Source: an uncultured Alphaproteobacteria bacterium (GTDB lineage Bacteria > Pseudomonadota > Alphaproteobacteria > Sphingomonadales > Sphingomonadaceae). From it: a stretch of 11,151 nt of DNA. Below, in pieces: positions 6,732 through 11,151 of the stretch. The translations under genes were made by a program, and so were the position numbers. Position 1 is the stretch's first letter. Every line of letters begins with the position of its first letter. The notes under the pieces are model-generated. The model saw nothing but the letters and a program-made list of their open reading frames with translations, did not search any database and was not told where the DNA came from. Location of the stretch: assembly GCA_903939555.1 (NCBI GenBank), contig CAJAHV010000243.1, positions 1 to 11,151 on the forward strand, in the 5' to 3' direction.

Positions 6732-7678
6732 ATGGGCCAACCACTATCGATGGATCTGCGTCAGCGGCTTTTGGCGGCGATTGACGAGGGCATGAGTTGC
6801 CGTGCTGCGGCGGTTCGTTTTGGTGTCGCGCCGGCGACGGCGATCCGCTGGCAGGCGCAGCGCCGCGATACCGGCAGCTTTGCTCCCAAGCCGCAGGGCG
6901 GCGACAGGCGCTCACGGCGGGTCGAGCAGCGGGGCGCGGATATCCTGGCTGTCTGGGAAGAGCGCAAGGACATCTCGCTTGAAGAGTTGCGCCAGGCGCT
7001 GATCGGCGTTGGTCTGCACGTGTCTGTGGCCGGGCTGCACCGCTTCTTCGTCCGCCGCGGCATGACGCGTAAAAAAAGACTGGCCACGCTATCGAGCAGG
7101 ACCGCCCCGACGTCCTGAAGCAGCGGCAGGACTGGTTCGACGGCCAGTGCGATCTGGATCCGGAGCGCCTCGTCTTCATCGACGAAACCTGGACTGCCAC
7201 CAACATGACCCGCAGCCATGGCCGCTGTGCCAGAGGCGAGCGCCTGCGGATGGGCTTCCCCCACGGTCATCGCAAGACCACCACGCTGGTCGCCGGGCTG
7301 CGAATGACCGGCATGGTCGCACCGATGGTGCTGGACGGCCCCATCAACGGCGACTGGTTCGAGGCCTATGTCGCTCAGGTTCTCGTGCCCGAGCTGCGGC
7401 CCGGCGACGTCGTCATCATGGACAATCTGTCGAGCCACAAGCGGGACGCGGTGCGCGAACGGATCGAAGCGGTCGGCGCAACACTGCGCTTCCTGCCGCC
7501 CTACAGTCCCGACTTCAATCCGATCGAGAAGGCGTTCTCGCGGCTCAAGGCCATGCTCAGAAAGATCGGCGAGCGAACCGTCTCTGGGCTCTGGGACCTC
7601 ATCGGCAGCCTCGTCGACATCTTCCAACCCCGCGAATGCGCCAACTACTTCAGCTCTTGCGGATATGACCCAGACTGA
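6732..7678 (+). CDS. IS630-family transposase, -1 programmed frameshift
   Basis: DDE transposase made from two overlapping frames. Frame one (6732-7118) encodes the helix-turn-helix DNA-binding half: ...CRAAAVRFGVAPATAIRWQAQRR (about 23-45). Frame two is open from after the TAA at 7070 to the TGA at 7676-7678 and carries the catalytic core. Slipping -1 on A7G (7071-7078), with AAA at 7074-7076 followed by AAG at 7076-7078, joins them into a 315-residue protein with Asp151 (FIDETW), Asp231 (IMDNLSSH) and Glu266 (NPIEKAF): 34 residues between the last two, the IS630 DD34E signature. The ATG at 6732 has AAGGAGG (6716-6722) 9 bases upstream. Without the shift the first frame ends after 128 residues with no catalytic residues. 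Transcriptional slippage adding one A would give the same product. Confidence 0.9.
7071..7078 (+). promoter_or_regulatory. A7G slippery site of IS630 transposase
   Basis: Seven A's followed by G lie at the point where the two transposase frames meet: zero frame reads AAA AAA AGA, and the -1 frame reads AAG ACT from 7076. A-runs at this point are a known recoding device in IS630 members. The -1 frame has a TAA at 7070, immediately upstream of the A-run, so entry must occur within it. Confidence 0.8.
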
Positions 7679-7691
7679 TCTAAAAACGCTC
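7671..7691. repeat. Right terminal inverted repeat of IS630 element
   Basis: Reverse complement begins GAGCGTTTTTAGATC; it contains the transposase stop codon (7676-7678), so coding sequence runs into the terminal repeat. Followed by the duplicated TA at 7692-7693. Confidence 0.85.
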
Positions 7692-7785
7692 TAATGCATC
7701 AAAATGGGCGCAATACCGGTGGTCAGCATATGAAAAGTGTTTAACTTTAATGAGATCTGTCGATCCAGAAATGGAGTTGGTCACC

Positions 7786-8136
7786 ATGTTTAAGAAACTA
7801 TCAGCTGCACTCTTTGCGATATCCCTCGTCGCTGTCGCCCAGCCCGCTTCGGCGCAGGCGAACTGGAACGTAGTGGCAGGTTCCCCCCTTACGATTGTAT
7901 CGGTAACGCTTCGGACGGCCACTACTCCAGCCTCAGTGACTGGCCAAGGCGGCTTTGTTTGGTCGTTTAACGGTTTACCCAACGGTTCCCCCGGCACCGT
8001 TGAAGAATTTGGCGCAACTTTGAACGGCAAGGCGGTTTTCCCAAAGGCCCTGGGTCCTGGTATGCGTTGCGAAGTTAATGGCCGACTGACTAGTCAATCG
8101 TCAGGTGTCATCACTAAGATCGCTTGCATAGGCTAA
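7786..8136 (+). CDS. Small exported protein of unknown function
   Basis: The 116-residue product opens MFKKLSAALFAISLVAVAQ, a clear signal peptide with predicted cleavage at ASA-Q (after about residue 24). The mature part (about 92 residues) is rich in Thr, Ser, Val and Gly, with alternating stretches such as TIVSVTLRTATTPASVTGQ that suggest beta structure. Its only two Cys (in GMRCEV and KIACIG) could form a disulfide. The ATG at 7786 is chosen over one at 7750 because GGAG (7773-7776) lies 9 bases upstream and the signal peptide then starts properly. No family recognised. Its composition is less GC-rich than the core genes and it lies between two insertion sequences, suggesting an acquired segment. 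Confidence 0.65.
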   Translation: MFKKLSAALFAISLVAVAQPASAQANWNVVAGSPLTIVSVTLRTATTPASVTGQGGFVWSFNGLPNGSPGTVEEFGATLNGKAVFPKALGPGMRCEVNGRLTSQSSGVITKIACIG

Positions 8137-8149
8137 CATTAAAACCCAG

Positions 8150-8176
8150 CTAGGGCCGTGCATCGTGCGGTCCTAG
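8150..8176. terminator. Hairpin after the small exported-protein gene
   Basis: CTAGGGCCG (8150-8158) and CGGTCCTAG (8168-8176) pair over 9 bp with one G-T wobble and a 9-base loop. It begins 13 bases after the stop at 8134-8136, where a terminator would be expected, but no T-run follows. Termination is inferred. Confidence 0.45.
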
Positions 8177-8270
8177 CACTCCCCCTTCGATCTATTGACT
8201 AAAATAAGTTGAAGGCAATTTAACCGGCAGCCCAGATACTCCTTCACTTGCAAATTCATCTTAATCTAGA
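8177..8270. other. AT-richer intergenic DNA before the IS481 element
   Basis: This short stretch separates the hairpin from the IS481 edge and has no ORF of note. TTGACT near 8194 followed about 18 bases later by TTTAAC is a weak promoter-like pair, too poor to call. The last six bases (TCTAGA, 8265-8270) match the NCTAGN target reported for IS481. Confidence 0.4.
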
Positions 8271-9258
8271 TGTTCGGTCCCGGGATTTGGTGGGTCGGGT
8301 CTGACGTGAAGCGGTGTGGCTCTTGGAGCCATGTTTTGCAGATGGCTTCGTATGGGGTCAGGCCCTTGAGGGTCTTGAGTCTGCGGCCAAAGTTGTAGGC
8401 GGCGACGAAGTCGCCCAGATGCTGCCTGAGCTGGTCATGCGTTTCGTAGTGATAGCGCTTGACGGTTGCTTCCTTGATGGTGCGGTTCATTCGTTCGACC
8501 TGGCCGTTGGTCCAGGGGTGGCGCGGCTTTGTGAGCCGGTGATCGATGTCGTTCTGGGCGCAGGCGAGCGCGAAGGAGTGGCAGCGGAACAGTTCTTTGT
8601 TCGCGATCGCCAGCTTGACCTCCCCGACCGCGGAGCCGGGATATTTTGGATCGGTGAAGTGGATGCCATTATCGGTGAGCACCGTGTGTACCTTGTAGGG
8701 CACGGCGGCGATGAGGTGCCGCAGGAAGTCGGCGGCGACCCTGGTGGTGGCCTTTTCGTGCAACTCGACAAAGGCGAACTTTGAGGTGCGGTCGATGGCG
8801 ACCAGCAGGTAGAGCTTGCCCTGCTCGGTGCGAACTTCGGCAATGTCGATATGAAAGTAGCCGATCGGGTAGCTCTTGAACTTGCGCTTGTTAACGGCAT
8901 CGCCCTCGATCGCGGGAAGCTGCGAGATGCCGTGCCGCTGTAGACACCGATGCAAGGATGATCGCGTCAGGTGCGGAATGCTGGCCTGCAGCGCGTAAAG
9001 GCAATCATCCAGCGGTAGCAGCGTGTGCCGGCGAAAAGCGACGATGACCGCTTCATCCTCGATCGACAGCACGGTCGATCGCGCGACCTTGGGTCCGGTC
9101 GGCAAATCAGCAGTGGACGTGCGCTTCTTCCACTTGGCGACGGTCTTCTGGTTGATACCGTGACGCCTCGCCAACGCCCTCAGGCTCGCTTGACTATGCT
9201 GTATCGCTCGACGGACTGCCTCAGTCGTTGTGGCGCTCCCGTGGAGTACCTGGCCCAT
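8266..9258 (-). CDS. IS481-family transposase
   Basis: Integrase-core DDE transposase of 330 residues. The N-terminal helix-turn-helix region (about 15-45) reads ...RRHGINQKTVAKWKKR; the catalytic core has Asp138 (FHIDIAE), Asp196 (VLTDNGIHF) and Glu255 (NGQVERMNRTIKE), typical of IS481. The ATG at 9258 (MGQVLHGSATTTEAVRR) is preferred to the in-frame start at 9273 because it matches the usual N-terminus and has GGAAG just upstream. The stop codon TAG (8268-8266) lies outside the element's TG...CA ends, in the target sequence TCTAGA, so the target supplies the stop. The frame is intact throughout. Confidence 0.92.
   Translation of the reverse strand: MGQVLHGSATTTEAVRRAIQHSQASLRALARRHGINQKTVAKWKKRTSTADLPTGPKVARSTVLSIEDEAVIVAFRRHTLLPLDDCLYALQASIPHLTRSSLHRCLQRHGISQLPAIEGDAVNKRKFKSYPIGYFHIDIAEVRTEQGKLYLLVAIDRTSKFAFVELHEKATTRVAADFLRHLIAAVPYKVHTVLTDNGIHFTDPKYPGSAVGEVKLAIANKELFRCHSFALACAQNDIDHRLTKPRHPWTNGQVERMNRTIKEATVKRYHYETHDQLRQHLGDFVAAYNFGRRLKTLKGLTPYEAICKTWLQEPHRFTSDPTHQIPGPNI
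8271..8293. repeat. Terminal inverted repeat of IS481, transposase 3' side
   Basis: Pairs with 9292-9314 at 18 of 23 positions. It also encodes the last transposase residues (IPGPNI). Confidence 0.75.
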
Positions 9259-9291
9259 AGCGCTTCCTTCCATTGCTGGCTGAATAATGCA

Positions 9292-9314
9292 CCATCAAAG
9301 CCTGGGATCAAACA
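9292..9314. repeat. Terminal inverted repeat of IS481, transposase 5' side
   Basis: Reverse complement begins TGTTTGATCCCAGGCTTTG and pairs with 8271-8293. Confidence 0.75.
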
Positions 9315-9451
9315 TCTAATTAGCACTTGAGGTAGCGCAGCATGTTGTGCAAAGATTAAAGAAATAGCTTTTTTAAAATTATTTCTGACAAAATTCGGAT
9401 CATTCAGAATTAGTTTGGCGCATCAGGATTGCATTTGTGAGGGGGCACAAG
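9315..9451. other. AT-rich leader of the following small gene
   Basis: This 137-bp stretch is strikingly AT-rich compared with the rest of the window (for example AAAGAAATAGCTTTTTTAAA around 9357-9376), suggesting foreign origin or a promoter region. AGAAATA with TATTTCT forms a 7-bp inverted repeat around 9359-9385. CTGACA at 9385-9390 could be a -35 box, but no good -10 follows at the right spacing. The ribosome site GAGGGGG (9439-9445) belongs to the next gene. Confidence 0.4.
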
Positions 9452-9790
9452 ATGATTCGATTCCTGCTACTGATGGGTTCAGTCTCGCTGGCGCTGTCTG
9501 CGTCCCCTTCGCGGGCTCAAACAGCCAATCCACAGGTGAAGATAAAATCTTGGGTGAACGAGCGTTTTCGCGCGATTGCCTTGTCATGCGGCGTCAAGGA
9601 TGAAAACGGAAAAAATTATGTGCCTGAATCTGTAGGGCGAGCCTTTGAGGATATTTGGGACCTTGATGCAGAAATAAAAACGATCGATTCTTCCGAATCG
9701 CTTTTCTTCACCGTTTTTCAAGGAGTAACGCCTGTAGGATCACAGATCGGAACATCTGAGGTGGTCCCGGAAAACTGGACAGGGTGTTAA
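9452..9790 (+). pseudogene. Small exported protein of unknown function, 3' end replaced by IS3
   Basis: Native sequence covers about 101 codons (9452-9756); the last ten codons (...VVPENWTGC) and the TAA at 9788-9790 come from the IS3 left end. The product begins MIRFLLLMGSVSLALSASPS, a signal peptide with likely cleavage at SRA-Q (after about residue 22). The mature part is mixed and fairly acidic (SWVNERFRAIALSCGVKDENG, FEDIWDLDAEIKTIDSS) with no family I recognise. The ATG at 9452 has GAGGGGG six bases upstream; a GTG at 9437 is less likely. How much is lost at the 3' end is unknown, so the remaining protein may be non-functional or only slightly altered. AT-rich codon use, unlike the core genes, suggests horizontal acquisition. 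Confidence 0.6.
9757..9782. repeat. Left terminal inverted repeat of IS3 element
   Basis: Begins TGAGGTGGTCCCGG and ends TGGACAG; pairs with 11027-11052 at 19 of 26 positions. Confidence 0.75.
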
Positions 9791-9793
9791 GCT

Positions 9794-9821
9794 ATTCCCG
9801 CTCTGAAGGATGGACGGGAAT
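9794..9821 (+). promoter_or_regulatory. Hairpin over the IS3 orfA ribosome-binding site
   Basis: ATTCCCG (9794-9800) and CGGGAAT (9815-9821) pair perfectly over 7 bp. The loop holds AAGGA (9806-9810), the likely ribosome site, and the second arm includes the first two bases of the orfA ATG (9820-9822). In read-through transcripts from outside the element this fold could block the start codon, a strategy known for other insertion sequences such as IS10 and IS50. The fold is seen; the effect is inferred. Confidence 0.4.
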
Positions 9822-10104
9822 GAAGACGACGAGAAAGCGCTACAGCGCGGACTTCAAGGCCAAGGTTGCGCTGGAGGCGATCCGCGGGGACCTGACGCTG
9901 GCGGAGCTGGGCGCCAAGCACGGCATCCATCACACGATGATCGCGGCGTGGAAGCGGCAGGCGATCGACGGCATGGCGTCGACCTTTGCGGGCGCCTCGG
10001 AGGTGGCGCGGGCGAGCGGCGAGGCGGAGATCGACAAGCTGCATTCCAAGATCGGGCAGTTGGTCGTGGAACGGGATTTTTTAGCCAAAGCCTTCGGTCG
10101 ATGA
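9820..10104 (+). CDS. IS3-family transposase OrfA (DNA-binding subunit)
   Basis: OrfA is 94 residues: MKTTRKRYSADFKAKVALEA at the start, a helix-turn-helix (about 21-41, LAELGAKHGIHHTMIAAWKRQ), then a leucine-zipper-like segment with spaced hydrophobics (EAEIDKLHSKIGQLVVERDFL, about 68-88) that typically mediates multimerisation. It binds the terminal repeats and, alone, usually limits transposition. The ATG at 9820 is preferred over an in-frame start at 9784, which lies inside the element end. Its TGA overlaps the orfB ATG as ATGA. Confidence 0.92.
   Translation: MKTTRKRYSADFKAKVALEAIRGDLTLAELGAKHGIHHTMIAAWKRQAIDGMASTFAGASEVARASGEAEIDKLHSKIGQLVVERDFLAKAFGR
10077..10083 (+). promoter_or_regulatory. 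T TTT TTA slippery heptamer, OrfAB frameshift site
   Basis: In the orfA frame the sequence reads GAT TTT TTA, so T-TTT-TTA is in the exact X-XXY-YYZ phase needed for tandem -1 slippage. After the shift, TTT TTT AGC leads straight into orfB without a stop. IS3 elements usually make OrfAB this way, although A-rich heptamers are commoner than T-rich ones. No strong stem-loop stimulator is obvious just downstream. Confidence 0.75.
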
Positions 10105-10991
10105 GCGTGGATCGAAGGCGCGGGATGATCGAGGCGGTGCACGCGGATCTGTCGATCTCGGCGCAATGTCGCCTGCTGTCGATCAGTCGATCGTCGTTCT
10201 ACTATGCGCCGCAGCCTGAATCTGACGAGACGCTGGCGTTGATGCAGGCGATCGACGCGGCGTTCCTCGACATGCCCTGGTATGGCAGCCGGCAGATGGT
10301 CCGCCATCTGCGGCGCCAGGGCGTCAACATCGGCCGCCGGCGGGTGCGGCGGTTGATGACCAAGATGGGGCTGTCGCCGGTCTACCAGCGGCCGCGCACC
10401 AGCGATCCGCACCCGCAGCACCGGATTTATCCGTATCTGCTGCGGGATCTGGTGGTGGAGCGGCCAAACCAGGTCTGGTGTGCCGACATCACCTATATCC
10501 CGATGCGACGTGGCTTCCTGTACCTGGTGGCGATCATGGACTGGGCAACCCGGAAAGTGCTGGCCTGGCGGCTGTCGAACACGATGGACGTGGGGTTCTG
10601 CGTCATGGCGTTGGAGGAAGCGCTGGCGCGCTTCGGGCCACCCGACATCTTCAACACGGACCAGGGCAGCCAATTTACCAGCTTCGGCTTTACCAGCGTG
10701 TTGAAGTACGCCGATATCCGAATCAGCATGGACGGCCGCGGGCGCTGGATGGATAACGTGTTCATCGAACGCCTGTGGCGATCACTGAAGTACGAGTGCG
10801 TCTATCTCCATGCGTTCGAGACCGGTTCCGAGTTGCGCGTCGGCCTGACGCGCTGGATCGGCTATTACAACGCCGACCGGCCGCATTCGGGGCTTGCAGG
10901 CCAGACCCCGGATGAGGCTTATCGGGCGAACGAAAATCTTCCGTTGCCGGGGCATGCCCCGGCAACGGAAACACTCCTACTGGCGGCATGA
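10101..10991 (+). CDS. IS3-family transposase OrfB (catalytic, integrase core)
   Basis: The 296-residue frame carries the rve-type core: Asp129 in VWCADITYIP, Asp187 in FNTDQGSQFT, and Glu223 in DNVFIERLWRSLKYE, giving the DD35E triad (35 residues between the last Asp and the Glu). A helical domain (about 1-110) with YGSRQMVRHLRRQG precedes it. The ATG overlaps the orfA stop, but the active enzyme is expected to be the OrfAB fusion made by -1 frameshifting at 10077-10083. The frame is intact. The final 18 or so codons span a 32-bp perfect palindrome, so the C-terminal tail may be an addition to the family core, which ends near GQTPDEAY. Confidence 0.93.
   Translation: MSVDRRRGMIEAVHADLSISAQCRLLSISRSSFYYAPQPESDETLALMQAIDAAFLDMPWYGSRQMVRHLRRQGVNIGRRRVRRLMTKMGLSPVYQRPRTSDPHPQHRIYPYLLRDLVVERPNQVWCADITYIPMRRGFLYLVAIMDWATRKVLAWRLSNTMDVGFCVMALEEALARFGPPDIFNTDQGSQFTSFGFTSVLKYADIRISMDGRGRWMDNVFIERLWRSLKYECVYLHAFETGSELRVGLTRWIGYYNADRPHSGLAGQTPDEAYRANENLPLPGHAPATETLLLAA
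10939..10970. repeat. 32-bp perfect palindrome within the orfB 3' end
   Basis: Each 16-base half (first half TTCCGTTGCCGGGGCA) is the exact reverse complement of the other, with no spacer. It lies in the last codons of orfB and translates in frame as part of LPLPGHAPATE. A perfect repeat this long is not needed by the protein and is most likely a structural or terminator-like hairpin of the element, or a small palindromic unit that inserted in the gene. Confidence 0.85.
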
Positions 10992-11026
10992 TAGAAACCC
11001 GGGATTAGCTTAACTTCGCCGCCAAA

Positions 11027-11052
11027 CTGTCCAAACAGGCGGGTCCACCTCA
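11027..11052. repeat. Right terminal inverted repeat of IS3 element
   Basis: Reverse complement begins TGAGGTGGACCCGCC and pairs with 9757-9782. An inner GTTAAGCTAATCCCG (on the minus strand, about 10998-11012) also mirrors GTTAAGCTATTCCCG near the left end, offset by about ten bases. Confidence 0.75.
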
Positions 11053-11151
11053 CACAAAGCCGCGCGACCCCTGGACCAACGGCCAGGTCGAACGAATGAA
11101 CCGCACCATCAAGGAAGCAACCGTCAAGCGCTATCACTACGAAACGCATGA
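11053..11151 (+). pseudogene. Truncated second copy of IS481-family transposase
   Basis: From 11053 to the window end the sequence equals the reverse complement of 8435-8533 at 98 of 99 bases, corresponding to transposase residues 243-274 (...PWTNGQVERMNRTIKEATV...), including the catalytic Glu. The single change, at 11066, turns His247 into Asp. The 5' part of the gene (the DNA-binding region and both catalytic Asp codons) is missing: the IS3 element lies directly to the left and no IS481 sequence is found on the IS3's other side. The 3' part continues beyond the window. Orientation is opposite to the intact copy. Confidence 0.92.

Larger units (their letters stand above)
6640..7691 (+). mobile_element. 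IS630-family insertion sequence, 1052 bp
   Basis: Terminal inverted repeats are GAGCGTTTT... at 6640-6660 and its reverse complement at 7671-7691, 17 of 21 positions matching with the outer nine perfect. The element is flanked by TA on both sides (6638-6639 and 7692-7693), the TA duplication of the IS630/Tc1-mariner group. It holds one transposase gene in two frames with a DD34E catalytic triad. Length, ends, target and transposase all agree, so the element looks complete and possibly active. It lies between queE and a small exported-protein gene. Confidence 0.93.
8271..9314 (-). mobile_element. IS481-family insertion sequence, 1044 bp, intact
   Basis: The ends read TGTTCGGTCCCGGG at 8271 and, reverse-complemented, TGTTTGATCCCAGG from 9314; 18 of the first 23 positions match. 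Outside them are TCTAGA (8265-8270) and TCTAAT (9315-9320), four of six identical and the left one fitting the NCTAGN target of IS481. Identity continues a few bases outward (TAGATGTT on both sides), so the exact ends could shift by up to five bases. A single intact transposase fills the element. A second copy, inverted relative to this one, starts at 11053 and is identical at 98 of 99 visible positions. Confidence 0.88.
9757..11052 (+). mobile_element. IS3-family insertion sequence, 1296 bp
   Basis: The ends are TGAGGTGGTCCCGG... at 9757 and, reverse-complemented, TGAGGTGGACCCGC... from 11052; 19 of the first 26 positions match, including TGGACAG in both. The right boundary is independently fixed because IS481 sequence begins at 11053. 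Inside are orfA and orfB, overlapping and joined by a slippery site. No target duplication is seen: the left flank ends ...ACATC and the right begins CACAA. The left flank is a small unrelated gene and the right flank is IS481 interior, so the element lies at a recombination or deletion junction. Confidence 0.87.

Noticed and set aside
6761..7627. 288-codon minus-strand frame opposite the IS630 transposase
   Set aside because: It spans both transposase frames without a domain of its own; the plus strand carries the DD34E triad.
8314..8784. 156-codon plus-strand frame opposite the IS481 transposase, repeated near 10919-11149
   Set aside because: Shadow of the transposase; its reappearance simply reflects the second IS481 copy.
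7694..9756. Toxin-immunity or defence system from the two small exported proteins
   Set aside because: They share no similarity, neither matches a known toxin, immunity or defence family, and they are separated by a transposon; only export can be supported.
6640..11151. Composite transposon carrying the two small exported-protein genes
   Set aside because: The flanking insertion sequences belong to different families, and the two IS481 copies enclose only the truncated gene and the IS3; there is no evidence of a mobile unit with its own target duplication.

Overview
The window reads as a high-GC alphaproteobacterial chromosome, most likely from a sphingomonad. This rests on the style of the RF2 and cystathionine beta-lyase sequences, a CX14CX2C-type QueE, and a C-rich/G-rich intergenic hairpin between convergent genes; no rRNA or phylogenetic marker was compared. 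The left 6.6 kb is ordinary core chromosome. The right 4.5 kb is an accessory patch built from three insertion sequences, part of a fourth, and two small genes for exported proteins of unknown function.

Core part: prfB (RF2, + strand, with the classic autoregulatory +1 frameshift at codon 24). Next come sseA and metC on the minus strand (sulfur amino acid metabolism, sseA transcribed first, 20 bp apart), with a possible 38-codon ORF coupled to the metC stop. Divergent from sseA runs a plus-strand pair: queF, the last step of preQ1 synthesis, then 4 bp later an exported DUF885 metallopeptidase-like protein. queE, an earlier step of the same 7-deazaguanine pathway, converges on the DUF885 gene across a perfect 10-bp hairpin.

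Accessory part: an IS630-family element (6640-7691, TA target duplication) lies 63 bp upstream of the queE start, so it may separate queE from its promoter or operon partners. It is followed by a small exported-protein gene (7786-8136), then an intact IS481-family element on the minus strand (8271-9314) whose transposase stop codon is supplied by the target site. A second small exported-protein gene (from 9452) is cut at about codon 101 by an IS3-family element (9757-11052). The right end of that IS3 element abuts, to the base, the interior of a second IS481 copy in the opposite orientation (11053 to the window end). No target duplication flanks the IS3 element and the missing half of the second IS481 copy is absent, so this locus has been rearranged after insertion.

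Two of the transposases use or probably use programmed -1 frameshifting: A7G in IS630 and T TTT TTA in IS3. No RNA gene, CRISPR array, prophage or defence system was seen. The accessory genes are not a recognisable functional system; the main interest is in the mobile-element architecture and the recoding sites.
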